DNA from: Blautia schinkii
GTDB lineage: Bacteria > Bacillota > Clostridia > Lachnospirales > Lachnospiraceae
NCBI RefSeq assembly: GCF_013304825.1
Contig: NZ_JAAWUO010000004.1
Coordinates: forward strand, 124,001 to 188,000
Length of the DNA: 64,000 nucleotides
Reading direction: 5' to 3'
Shown: positions 52,755 through 61,552 of the stretch, in pieces
Numbering within the stretch: the first letter of the stretch is position 1
Layout of the letters: every line of letters begins with the position of its first letter
Translations under genes and position numbers: made by a program
The notes under the pieces: generated by a model
Databases searched by the model: none
What the model was told of the DNA's origin: nothing
The model's input: only the letters and a program-made list of their open reading frames with translations

Positions 52755-55700
52755 TTATCTAAAGTATTCCACACCGGACTCAAAGATCCTAATATCCTGC
52801 TCTCCGTAAATATTGACAGCAACACCTGCATCACGACGCTCGCTGTGTGCCATCTTTCCGAGAACACGTCCATCCGGGCTTGTGATACCTTCGATGTTCA
52901 TATAAGAGCCGTTTACGTTGAACTCTCCCTCATATCCTGTCTCATCCACAGGTACATACTCTGTTGCAATCTGTCCGTTTTCTTTCAGTTTCTTCAGCCA
53001 CTCATCATTGGCAACAAAACGTCCCTCACCATGGGAAGCCGGGTTACAGTAAATTCCACCAAGCTGTGCTTTCTGAAGCCATGGAGACTTGTTGCTGACA
53101 ACCTTAGTATAAACCATCCTGGATACGTGACGTCCGATGGTGTTGTATGTCAGTGTCGGAGAATCCTCTTTCTGTCCACAGATCTCACCGTATGGTACAA
53201 GTCCAAGTTTGATAAGAGCCTGGAATCCGTTACAGATACCAAGTGCAAGACCGTCACGCTCATTGAGTAACTTCATAACAGCCTCTTTGATCTTCTCATT
53301 CTGGAATGCAGTAGCAAAGAATTTCGCAGATCCGTCCGGCTCATCACCTGCTGAGAATCCGCCAGGGAACATGATCATCTGTGCCTGGCTGATGGCTTTC
53401 TCAAAGATTTCCACAGAATCATGGATATCTTCTGCAGTAAGATTCTTGAATACCTTGACATCAACCTCAGCTCCTGCTCTCTCAAATGCACGGGTACTGT
53501 CGTACTCGCAGTTTGTTCCGGGGAATACAGGGATAAATACACGCGGTTTTGCAACTTTATGTTTGCATACATAGATGCTGTCTGCTTTGTAAAGGGAACC
53601 GTCATCAGCCTTGACCTCTTCGGTTCCTGCTGCAGTCTTAAATACGCTCTCCAGAGTTCCTTCCCATGTTGAAAGTGCCTCTTTCAGAGTGATCTCTGTA
53701 TCACTGTAGGAGAACTTCGCATCATCCGTAACCTCACCAATCACAGTATAGGTAATAGCAAGCTCACCGACTTTTCCATCCGGAACCTCACAGATGATAT
53801 CTCCGAATGCCGGGGCAAAGAAATCTCTTGGATCAAGGTTATGCTCGATTTTTACACCCATGCCGTTACCAAATGCCATCTTGCTCACTGCTGCTGCAAT
53901 TCCGTGGCGGTCAAGTGCATATGCAGAAATCACACGGCCTGCCTGGATATCCTGATGTAATTTATCATACTGCTCCATAAGAGCCGGATAATCCGGAAGG
54001 TCATACGCATCCTTCGGCGCGCGGAGCCATACAAGCTTGCTTCCTGCTTTCTTAAGCTCCGGTGTGATAACGTCTTTCACTTTTGCAACATCCACTGCGA
54101 AAGATACCAGTGTCGGAGGAACATCGATATCATTGAAGGTTCCTGACATACTATCCTTACCGCCGATGGAAGGAAGACCGAAGCCGATCTGTGCCGCATA
54201 AGCACCAAGCAGTGCGGAGAACGGCTGGCTCCATCTCTTCGGATCCTCTGTCATACGACGGAAGTATTCCTGGAATGTGAAACGGATCTTCTTATAATCA
54301 CCACCTGTTGCAACAATCTTTGCAACAGACTCTGTTACTGCATAAGCTGCTCCATGATATGGGCTCCAGGAGGAAAGATATGGATCAAAGCCATAGCTCA
54401 TCATAGTGACAGTCTCGGTTTTTCCGTTCTGTACCGGAACCTTTGCAACCATGGACTGTGTCTCTGTCAGCTGATATTTACCGCCGTGAGGCATAAATAC
54501 ACTGCCCGCTCCGATGGAACCGTCGAACATCTCAACAAGACCTTTCTGTGAGCATACATTCAGGTCAGCCAGAGTGTCCATCCATTTCTTCTTAACGTCT
54601 GTCACATCCGGACGTTTCTCAAAGAGGTTTCCTTCTTTGGACGGAATCTCAACCTCAACGGAAGTCTCCTGATGTGCACCGTTGGTATCCAGGAATGCAC
54701 GGGAGATATTTACGATTTCTTTTCCTCTCCAGTTAAGGACAAGGCGTGGCTCCTCAGTTACAACTGCAACAGGAACAGCCTCAAGATTCTCTTCATTTGC
54801 AAATTTCAGGAAAGTATCTACATCTTTCGGGTCAACTACAACAGCCATACGCTCCTGGGATTCGGAGATAGCGATCTCAGTTCCGTCAAGACCTGCGTAT
54901 TTCTTCGGAACCTTGTCAAGGTCGATCTGAAGTCCCGGTGCCAGCTCGCCGATGGCAACGGAAACACCGCCTGCACCGAAGTCGTTACATTTCTTGATGA
55001 TATGGCTTACTTCTTCTCTGCGGAACATTCTCTGGATCTTACGCTCTGTCGGTGCGTTACCTTTCTGCACCTCTGCGCCGCAGACTTCGATGGAAGCCTC
55101 TGTATGTACCTTGGAGGAACCGGTTGCACCGCCGATACCGTCACGGCCGGTACGTCCGCCAAGAAGGATAATGATATCTCCCGGATCGGAGTTCTCACGG
55201 ATAACCGCACGTCTCGGAGCAGCACCCATAACTGCACCGATCTCCATACGTTTTGCAACGTAGTCCGGATGATAGATTTCTTTTACAGCACCGGTTGCAA
55301 GACCGATCTGGTTTCCGTAGGAGCTGTAGCCGTGGGCTGCGCTGCGGACAAGTTTCTTCTGCGGAAGCTTACCCTTCAGAGTTTCCTTTACGGATACAGT
55401 AGGATCTGCTGCACCAGTTACACGCATAGCCTGATATACATAGGTACGTCCGGAAAGCGGATCACGGATCGCACCGCCAAGGCAGGTTGCAGCACCACCA
55501 AAAGGCTCGATCTCTGTCGGATGGTTATGTGTCTCATTCTTGAAGTTAATCAGCCACTCTTCTTCTTTTCCGTCCACGTCCACCGGCACCACGATACTGC
55601 AGGCATTGATCTCATCAGATTCTTCCTGATCTGCAAGCTTGCCTTCTGCTTTCAGTTTCTTCATTGCCATAAGGGCAAGATCCATCAGGCATACAAACTT

Positions 55701-56510
55701 GTCGTCACGGCCCTTGTACATGTTCTTATGTGTGTCCAGATATTCTTCATAGGTTTTTTCGATCGGAGCCTTGTAGTCGCCCTCATCAAACTTCACGCTT
55801 GTAAGCTCTGTTGAAAAGGTGGTATGACGGCAATGGTCAGACCAATATGTATCAAGAACACGGATTTCTGTCATGGACGGATCACGTTTCTCTTCTTTAT
55901 TAAAATAATTCTGGATGTGCTGGAAATCCTTGAATGTCATGGCAAGGTTCAGGGAAGAATACAATTCTTTCAGATCAGCCTCAGCCATATCCTTGAAGCC
56001 GTCAAAAATCTTCACATCATCCGGGTCAGGGAATACACTGACCAGAGTCTCCGGCTTTTCAAGTCCTGTCTCACGGGAATCTACCGGGTTGATACAGTGA
56101 TGCTTGATCGCCTCAAATTCTTCATCTGTAATACTTCCTTCAATTACATATGTAGTTGCGGAACGGATGATCGGTGCTGCATTCTCATCCAGGAACTGTA
56201 CGCACTGTACAGCGGAATCAGCTCTCTGATCGAATTGTCCGGGAAGGAATTCTACGGAAAATACATGTGCGCCCTCTGCCACATCAAAATTCTCATTGTA
56301 CAGATCGTCTACAGGCGGCTCTGCAAATACAGTTTTGCAGGCTTTCTCAAATACTTCATCGGAGATGTTCTCCACGTCATAACGGATCAGCTCACGGACT
56401 GCTGTCACAGTGCTGATTCCAAGATAATGTTTGATCTCATGTTTCAGTTCCCTTGCTTTTACTGCAAAAGCAGATTTCTTTTCTACATACACACGTCTTA
56501 CGTTGCTCAT
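52755..56510 (-). CDS. purL: phosphoribosylformylglycinamidine synthase, single-chain
   Basis: Converts FGAR to FGAM in purine synthesis using glutamine. The 1251-residue chain is the large single-protein form: a PurS-like N-domain (about 40-110), linker, two AIRS-type halves (NFKNETHNHPTEIEPFGG with the catalytic His, and the second half around PSIGGKDSMSG), and a C-terminal glutaminase with PGTNCEYDSTRAF, FPGGFSAGDE, the nucleophile LGICNGFQAL and NPASHGEGRF. Bacillus uses separate PurS, PurL and PurQ. AAGGAGCCTTCT precedes the ATG. No other pur gene adjoins; divergent from a LysR gene. Confidence 0.97.
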   Translation of the reverse strand: MSNVRRVYVEKKSAFAVKARELKHEIKHYLGISTVTAVRELIRYDVENISDEVFEKACKTVFAEPPVDDLYNENFDVAEGAHVFSVEFLPGQFDQRADSAVQCVQFLDENAAPIIRSATTYVIEGSITDEEFEAIKHHCINPVDSRETGLEKPETLVSVFPDPDDVKIFDGFKDMAEADLKELYSSLNLAMTFKDFQHIQNYFNKEEKRDPSMTEIRVLDTYWSDHCRHTTFSTELTSVKFDEGDYKAPIEKTYEEYLDTHKNMYKGRDDKFVCLMDLALMAMKKLKAEGKLADQEESDEINACSIVVPVDVDGKEEEWLINFKNETHNHPTEIEPFGGAATCLGGAIRDPLSGRTYVYQAMRVTGAADPTVSVKETLKGKLPQKKLVRSAAHGYSSYGNQIGLATGAVKEIYHPDYVAKRMEIGAVMGAAPRRAVIRENSDPGDIIILLGGRTGRDGIGGATGSSKVHTEASIEVCGAEVQKGNAPTERKIQRMFRREEVSHIIKKCNDFGAGGVSVAIGELAPGLQIDLDKVPKKYAGLDGTEIAISESQERMAVVVDPKDVDTFLKFANEENLEAVPVAVVTEEPRLVLNWRGKEIVNISRAFLDTNGAHQETSVEVEIPSKEGNLFEKRPDVTDVKKKWMDTLADLNVCSQKGLVEMFDGSIGAGSVFMPHGGKYQLTETQSMVAKVPVQNGKTETVTMMSYGFDPYLSSWSPYHGAAYAVTESVAKIVATGGDYKKIRFTFQEYFRRMTEDPKRWSQPFSALLGAYAAQIGFGLPSIGGKDSMSGTFNDIDVPPTLVSFAVDVAKVKDVITPELKKAGSKLVWLRAPKDAYDLPDYPALMEQYDKLHQDIQAGRVISAYALDRHGIAAAVSKMAFGNGMGVKIEHNLDPRDFFAPAFGDIICEVPDGKVGELAITYTVIGEVTDDAKFSYSDTEITLKEALSTWEGTLESVFKTAAGTEEVKADDGSLYKADSIYVCKHKVAKPRVFIPVFPGTNCEYDSTRAFERAGAEVDVKVFKNLTAEDIHDSVEIFEKAISQAQMIMFPGGFSAGDEPDGSAKFFATAFQNEKIKEAVMKLLNERDGLALGICNGFQALIKLGLVPYGEICGQKEDSPTLTYNTIGRHVSRMVYTKVVSNKSPWLQKAQLGGIYCNPASHGEGRFVANDEWLKKLKENGQIATEYVPVDETGYEGEFNVNGSYMNIEGITSPDGRVLGKMAHSERRDAGVAVNIYGEQDIRIFESGVEYFR

Positions 56511-56591
56511 AGAAGGCTCCTTTCTCTATATCCGATAATAAGGATAGTAAACGTGCAGAAAGCATTTCGCACTTTCTTTTCTGCTGAAAAT

Positions 56592-56620
56592 ATAGTATCA
56601 TAGGAAATATCATTAGTAAA
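56592..56620 (-). promoter_or_regulatory. promoter for purL
   Basis: TTTACT and TGATACTAT (extended -10) with a 17-base spacer, minus strand, leader about 75 bases containing a short GCAGAAA/TTTCTGC hairpin. No purine riboswitch was recognised. Confidence 0.45.
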
Positions 56621-56663
56621 ATTAATATATCTTATATCATTTATAAGCGGAGGATTTTTACAT

Positions 56664-57533
56664 ATGGATATCAATCTTGAACTGTACAAAGTATTTTACT
56701 ATGTAGCTACAACCTTAAGCTTTTCCGAGGCTTCCAGGCAGCTCTTTATTTCCCAGTCGGCTGTCAGCCAGGCAGTCAAAAATCTTGAGAAAAAACTGGG
56801 CCATACTCTTTTTGTAAGAAGCACCAAGAGAGTGATCCTCACCCCCGAAGGAGAACTTCTTCTCCAGCATGTAAAGCCGGCTCTTTCCATGCTCAATGAA
56901 GGCGAGGCAGCTCTTTCCGGAGAAGGCAATCTCACAGGTCAGCTTCGCATCGGTGCCAGCGATACCTTATGCCGCTACTTCCTGATTCCGTATCTTCGCA
57001 GGTTCCACAAGGATCACCCGGATGTACGGATCAAGATCATCAACAGCACTTCCATCGGATGCGCCGAACTTCTGGAAAACGGCCAGGCCGAACTGATCGT
57101 CACCAACTATCCAAACTCCAGGCTTTCTTCCCACACCAAGCTTCAGACTGTGCTGGAATTCCGCGATATCTTTGTGGCAAACCCGGATTATTTTTCCATG
57201 GGACGTAAGCCGCTTTCACTGGAAGCGCTTCTAAATTATCCGATCCTGATGCTTGCACCTAAGAGTACTACAAGCGAATACCTCCATCAGGTTTTTGCTG
57301 CACAAGGACTGAAGCTTCTGCCTGAAGTTGAGCTTAACAGCAATGACCTTCTGATCGACCTTGCCGAAATCGGCCTTGGCATCGCCTGCATTCCGGATTA
57401 CATGCTTAAAAACCGCCCGGGGCTGGAACCTGTTGATCTTAAAAACCCGCTTCCTGCACGAAGCGCAGTGATCGCTCATCATGAAGCTCTCCAGCTCTCC
57501 CAGGCTGCCCAGTGCTTCCTGAAATACTTCTGA
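56664..57533 (+). CDS. LysR-family transcriptional regulator
   Basis: A 289-residue regulator with an N-terminal winged helix (about 3-62; FSEASRQLFISQSAVSQAVKN in parts, KKLGHTLFVRSTKRV) and a periplasmic-binding-protein-like effector domain from about 88 (LRIGASDTLCRYFLIPYLRRF). GGAGGATTTTTACAT precedes the ATG. It is divergent from purL with a 153-base shared region, which is the usual arrangement for LysR regulators of the neighbouring gene. Control of purL is an inference; the ligand is unknown. Confidence 0.92.
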   Translation: MDINLELYKVFYYVATTLSFSEASRQLFISQSAVSQAVKNLEKKLGHTLFVRSTKRVILTPEGELLLQHVKPALSMLNEGEAALSGEGNLTGQLRIGASDTLCRYFLIPYLRRFHKDHPDVRIKIINSTSIGCAELLENGQAELIVTNYPNSRLSSHTKLQTVLEFRDIFVANPDYFSMGRKPLSLEALLNYPILMLAPKSTTSEYLHQVFAAQGLKLLPEVELNSNDLLIDLAEIGLGIACIPDYMLKNRPGLEPVDLKNPLPARSAVIAHHEALQLSQAAQCFLKYF

Positions 57534-57606
57534 AATCATGGAGGCTCCTCATATCTGTCTGGCAGAAAACTAAAATGTCTGCTGTTACTGTAAACATATC
57601 AAAACC

Positions 57607-57681
57607 AAAAAGGCCACCGGAACCTGACAGAAGGATGTTCGCGATCACTCCTCACTGAACCGGATTCCGATGGTCTTTTTC
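57607..57681. terminator. bidirectional terminator between the LysR and mrp genes
   Basis: AAAAAGGCCACCGG pairs with CCGATGGTCTTTTT (one mismatch) around a long loop; T-rich on both strands. Confidence 0.75.
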
Positions 57682-57697
57682 TGTTATTAATTATTTC

Positions 57698-58534
57698 TTA
57701 TGCCTCATTTTTAGGCATTACATCTGCTGCAGCAGTGATATACTCATTCTCGATCTTGCTGAACAGGCCGCTGTCTGCAAGCTCTGCAAGCTTCACATCG
57801 ATCGGCATTTTTCCAAGTACCGGAACATTAAGCTCTGCAGCGATCTCGTCGATATGGCTCTCGCCAAAAACCTTGAGCTCTTTTCCGCAATCCGGACATT
57901 TCACATAGCTATAGTTCTCCACGATTCCCAGAACCGGGATTTTCATCATATCTGCCATATTGTACGCTTTCTTAACGATCATACGTACCAGATCCTGCGG
58001 AGAAGTTACGATCACAACACCCTCGATTGGCAGAGACTGGAATACAGTCAGCGGAACATCTCCTGTTCCTGGCGGCATATCTACAAAAAGATAATCAAGT
58101 TCTCCCCAGATAACGTCTGTCCAGAACTGTTTTACCATGTTTGCAACTACCGGTCCTCTCCAGATTACCGGTGTCTCCTCATCCGGAAGAAGAAGGTTTA
58201 CAGACATAACCTCGATTCCGTTAGCTGTCGGGATCGGATAAATGCCGTTGTCGCTGCCCTGTGCATTCTCCCTGATGCCATACATCTTCGGGATGGACGG
58301 ACCTGTGATATCTGCATCCATGATGCCGACCTTGTAACCTTTAGATGCCATCAGATTTGCCAGGGATCCTGTGACGAAGGATTTACCAACGCCACCTTTT
58401 CCGCTTACTACTCCGATTACATGCTTCACATCAGAAAAAACATTTGCTTCTGCCATAAGGCTCTGCGGCTGTTTCTGTCCGCATCCCTCACAGCTTGATT
58501 TGTTGCAGGATGAATTACTGCACTCTTTTGCCAT
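57698..58534 (-). CDS. Mrp/NBP35-family Fe-S carrier ATPase
   Basis: A 278-residue deviant-Walker P-loop protein that binds and transfers iron-sulfur clusters. The N-terminus is Cys-rich (Cys5, 10, 15, 18: SSCNKSSCEGCG), like NBP35. The P-loop SGKGGVGKS (44-52), the switch DADITGPSIPKMYG, FVDMPPGTGDVPLT and a C-terminal CPDCG with the paired cysteines that hold the bridging cluster are all present. GAGAGGAACCTATT precedes the ATG. It follows the CsoR-like gene by about 96 bases on the same strand. Confidence 0.93.
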   Translation of the reverse strand: MAKECSNSSCNKSSCEGCGQKQPQSLMAEANVFSDVKHVIGVVSGKGGVGKSFVTGSLANLMASKGYKVGIMDADITGPSIPKMYGIRENAQGSDNGIYPIPTANGIEVMSVNLLLPDEETPVIWRGPVVANMVKQFWTDVIWGELDYLFVDMPPGTGDVPLTVFQSLPIEGVVIVTSPQDLVRMIVKKAYNMADMMKIPVLGIVENYSYVKCPDCGKELKVFGESHIDEIAAELNVPVLGKMPIDVKLAELADSGLFSKIENEYITAAADVMPKNEA

Positions 58535-58630
58535 AATAGGTTCCTCTCATTTCTTTTTATTTGCACAGATGCAGAACTTTCTTTATCTGCGCAGTTTCCT
58601 CATTCACGATGCACTCATGAAAGCCTTACC

Positions 58631-58993
58631 TTACTTCATAAATCTGTCTATCGCTTTCTCCAGCTCCTTAATGGCATCCCGGTCTCCATGTTCCACTGCA
58701 TCTACGATACAATGTTCAATATGATCCTGCAGGATGATCTTGCCTGTATTATTGATCGCAGATTTCACGGCTGACAGCTGGATCAGCACTTCGCTGCAGT
58801 CACGTCCTTCCTCCACCATACGCTTAATGGATTCCATATGCCCGATGGCCCTGGAAAGTCTGTTGAGTACGGCCTTGGTCTGTGCGTGGCTGTGGTGGTG
58901 AGGGTGTGCTCCGCCGTGGCTGTGCCCCTGCTCTTCGTGGGTATGCTCTAAAACGGTTCCGTCCTCAAGAACGTGCACATGCGTTTCTCCCAT
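58631..58993 (-). CDS. CsoR/FrmR-family repressor with His-rich N-terminus
   Basis: A 120-residue DUF156 repressor. The all-helical core (about 37-120) has Cys66, His91 and Cys95; the 25- and 4-residue spacings equal those of the Cu(I) ligands Cys36, His61 and Cys65 of M. tuberculosis CsoR. Residues 1-36 are an added segment with eleven histidines (THVHVL, HTHE, HSHGGAHPHHHSH), which could bind metal. No copper ATPase or copper chaperone adjoins. AAGGAGGAAATAAT precedes the ATG. It lies between the 75-residue gene (14 bases) and mrp (96 bases), all on the minus strand. Confidence 0.88.
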   Translation of the reverse strand: MGETHVHVLEDGTVLEHTHEEQGHSHGGAHPHHHSHAQTKAVLNRLSRAIGHMESIKRMVEEGRDCSEVLIQLSAVKSAINNTGKIILQDHIEHCIVDAVEHGDRDAIKELEKAIDRFMK

Positions 58994-59006
58994 ATTATTT
59001 CCTCCT

Positions 59007-59234
59007 TCAGATTTCCGTGAAGGAACAACGCTGTCGGATCATGGATGTCTGAATGTCAAAAATGATCGTTCCATCTTCCAGTACTGTCTTCTCGTAGGAT
59101 ACATCTTTTCCCTGAAATTTATGCTTCACATATTCCTCGGGGTCTGCGATTTCCACTTCCTCCACAAATACATCACGCATCTGATTTCTCGGACATTTGT
59201 TAAAAATTTCCCAGATTACTTCGTACTCTTTCAT
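59007..59234 (-). CDS. small conserved-looking protein of unknown function
   Basis: A 75-residue soluble protein I do not recognise. It opens MKEYEVIWEIFNKCPRNQM, with one cysteine in the first helix (residue 14) and one near the end (RQRCSF), and is acidic in the middle (EEVEIADPEE). GGAACAGGCACAG precedes the ATG. It is the first gene of a unit with the CsoR-like repressor 14 bases downstream and mrp after it, so a role in metal or Fe-S handling is suggested by position only. Confidence 0.6.
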   Translation of the reverse strand: MKEYEVIWEIFNKCPRNQMRDVFVEEVEIADPEEYVKHKFQGKDVSYEKTVLEDGTIIFDIQTSMIRQRCSFTEI

Positions 59235-59301
59235 CTGTGCCTGTTCCTTTCTTTGTCATCTTATCTATTATAATAATTTTATGTTTTTTTGTCAAAAATA
59301 A

Positions 59302-59330
59302 TTGCACTCACGCAAATATTGTCGTATGAT
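59302..59330 (+). promoter_or_regulatory. Sigma-A promoter of xpt
   Basis: TTGCAC and TATGAT, 17-base spacer. The leader begins about 59337 and contains a hairpin TTACTGC/GCAGTAA at 59345-59369. No purine riboswitch core was seen, though xpt usually has one in Firmicutes. Confidence 0.6.
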
Positions 59331-59407
59331 ACATATTAAAAATATTACTGCTCTGTCCGTGGGCAGTAAACATATATTAATGTGATAAATCAAAGGAGAT
59401 AAATTTC

Positions 59408-59980
59408 ATGCAGCTTTTAAAGGACAGAATTCTGACAGACGGCGTAGTAAAAGAAGGAAATATTTTAAAAGTGGACAGCTTCCTGAATCATCAGATGGAT
59501 ATTGACCTGATCAATGAGATCGGTAAAGAATTCAAGAAACGTTTTGACCACTGTCCAATCACCAAGATCCTTACCATCGAAGCTTCCGGTATCGGTATTG
59601 CCTGTATTGCAGCACAGTATTTCCATGTACCGGTTGTATTTGCAAAGAAAGCACAGAGTGTGAACCTTGACGGTGAGATGTACACCACCAAGGTAGAATC
59701 CTTTACACACAAGAAGGTCTACGATGTGATCCTTTCCAGAAAATTTCTCGGACCGGAAGATCACGTACTCCTGATCGACGATTTTCTTGCCAATGGCTGT
59801 GCACTTCTCGGTCTGATCGACATCGTTAAGAAATCCGGCGCAACTCTTGAAGGAGCCGGAATCGTTATCGAAAAAGGCTTCCAGTCCGGCGGACAGACTA
59901 TCCGTGATATGGGTATCCATCTGGAATCCCTTGCTATTATTGATTCTATTGCTGATGGCAAGCTTACATTTCGTGAATAA
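59408..59980 (+). CDS. xpt: xanthine phosphoribosyltransferase
   Basis: Salvages xanthine to XMP with PRPP. The 190-residue protein has the type I PRTase loop [17 protein letters not shown] (about 120-136), the N-terminal [15 protein letters not shown] and DSFLNHQMD blocks, and [14 protein letters not shown], all typical of Xpt in Firmicutes. AAAGGAGATAAATTTC precedes the ATG. Pairs with purL at 52.8-56.5 kb in purine supply, and is monocistronic with its own terminator. It lacks the pbuX partner often found next to it. Confidence 0.95.
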   Translation: MQLLKDRILTDGVVKEGNILKVDSFLNHQMDIDLINEIGKEFKKRFDHCPITKILTIEASGIGIACIAAQYFHVPVVFAKKAQSVNLDGEMYTTKVESFTHKKVYDVILSRKFLGPEDHVLLIDDFLANGCALLGLIDIVKKSGATLEGAGIVIEKGFQSGGQTIRDMGIHLESLAIIDSIADGKLTFRE

Positions 59981-60059
59981 ATCCAACTGAATCCGATATG
60001 TAATAAATTCAGCTGTAACCGATAGCGAGTAATCTTCTTCTCAATATATGCAAATAGTG

Positions 60060-60120
60060 AAACTCCCGATAACTGATGATCTGCTCATGTAATACAGATA
60101 TAAGTTTATCGGGAGTTTTT
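60060..60120. terminator. bidirectional terminator after xpt
   Basis: AAACTCCCGATAA pairs with TTATCGGGAGTTT with TTTTT on the plus side and A-rich on the other; also serves the lipoprotein gene on the minus strand. Confidence 0.8.
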
Positions 60121-60123
60121 TAC

Positions 60124-61539
60124 TTATGCTTCGGAACCTTTTTCCGTTTTCTCAGAAGGTGTGGGTGTTGCTGTGTCCTTCGGAGTCGGTGTCGGGGTAT
60201 CTGTTGCCTCCGGCTCTTCGGTCGGTGTTGTTTCCGAATCTTTGTCTCCGTAATCAGTCGGAGTTGGTGTCGCAGTAATATCTTTCTCATCTTCAGACGG
60301 TTCTTCTGTTACTGTCGGCTCCGGCGTAGGCGTCGGTGTTGTTTCCGGCATGATCTCGTCTTCATCATAGTATCCATCGTCCACAAGCATCTGATAATTA
60401 TCTTTATCGATCAGCTGGATATCACTTGTCACAGTTCCCACAATCTTTGTTCCGTTATCATACTGCTCATAATCGGAAATCTCCGGCTTCTCGCCCTTCA
60501 GGTAAGTATCTACCATAGCAGCACAATCATTGGCCAGCACGCGGTTATCAAAAAACAGGCTGTCTGTCAGTCTGCCTTCGATCACTGCAGTCACAGCCTC
60601 CGCCTCACAGCCACATCCTGTAATCATCGGCCAGTCTTCATTTCCTGCCGCATAATCTGCATCTTCAAGTGCATCCACAGCTCCAAGTGCCAGCTGATCC
60701 GCGCCTGTGCAGATGATATCCGGCGCACCATCTGTATAATACCCGGAAAGGATCTCTGACAGATCATTCTTCGCAGTGTTTCTTGAACTTCTCATCACTG
60801 CTGTATCGTCAAAGCTCTGCTTTTCAGACTTGCATACAAGAGTTCCGTCATCAAAATACTGCTGCAGCTTTTCCATCACGCCGTTATAGAAGAAAAGTGC
60901 CGCACGGTCATCCGGTGAGCCCATAAGGAACTCGATGGAAAGCGTTCTCTTCTCCTCGCTGGCTTTCTCCAAATCCATCTTCTTTATGATGGAATCTCCC
61001 ACCATTTTTCCTGCCTTCCGGGTATCAAAAGTGACAAAATAATTTACCTTATCTGTATCCATAATCAGTTCATCATAGGAAAAAACAGGGATAGACTTCT
61101 CATAGGCCTGTTCCAGCACGTCATTTAGTCCGTAAGCATCTGCCGGCGCAATGATAAGAGCGGATGTGCTTTCATCGTCCAGAATTTCACTGATCTGAGA
61201 GGCCTGGTTCTCACCACTCTCATCTGAGAAAAATACCTCAGCATCATAGCCTTCATCTTCAAGAGTATGCTGTAAGGTCTCACCATCTGAAGACCACCTT
61301 GGATCATCAGAATCAGACGGCAGAAAGATTCCTACTTTCTTATCTGCGGCAGCAGTTTCCTCTTCTTCTTTTTTTTCTTCTTCCTCTGCATTATCGCTGT
61401 TTTTGGCTTTTCCTTCCGGGTCCTCAGACTCCACACTCTCATTGGCTGCTTCTGTTGCTTCTTTATTCCCGCCGCAGCCGGAAAGAACTGCTGAAAGGGC
61501 AAAAGCTCCCACAAGCAGGATCGCTGTTTTTCTCTTCAT
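60124..61539 (-). CDS. substrate-binding lipoprotein with Pro/Thr-rich tail
   Basis: A 471-residue lipoprotein. Signal peptide with lipobox LSGCGG (Cys22), then an acidic linker (about 25-66), then a type I periplasmic-binding fold of the Peripla_BP_4 sugar group (GIFLPSDSDDPRWS, ALIIAPADAYGLNDVLEQA, DIICTGADQLALGAVDAL). About 80 C-terminal residues are Thr/Pro/Glu-rich (repeated TPTPTP, PEPTVTEEP), which is unusual for a binding protein and suggests a disordered surface tail. No permease or ATPase of an ABC system adjoins. AGGAGAGATTAGACC precedes the ATG. It is 14 bases after the regulator gene. Confidence 0.85.
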   Translation of the reverse strand: MKRKTAILLVGAFALSAVLSGCGGNKEATEAANESVESEDPEGKAKNSDNAEEEEKKEEEETAAADKKVGIFLPSDSDDPRWSSDGETLQHTLEDEGYDAEVFFSDESGENQASQISEILDDESTSALIIAPADAYGLNDVLEQAYEKSIPVFSYDELIMDTDKVNYFVTFDTRKAGKMVGDSIIKKMDLEKASEEKRTLSIEFLMGSPDDRAALFFYNGVMEKLQQYFDDGTLVCKSEKQSFDDTAVMRSSRNTAKNDLSEILSGYYTDGAPDIICTGADQLALGAVDALEDADYAAGNEDWPMITGCGCEAEAVTAVIEGRLTDSLFFDNRVLANDCAAMVDTYLKGEKPEISDYEQYDNGTKIVGTVTSDIQLIDKDNYQMLVDDGYYDEDEIMPETTPTPTPEPTVTEEPSEDEKDITATPTPTDYGDKDSETTPTEEPEATDTPTPTPKDTATPTPSEKTEKGSEA

Positions 61540-61552
61540 GGTCTAATCTCTC

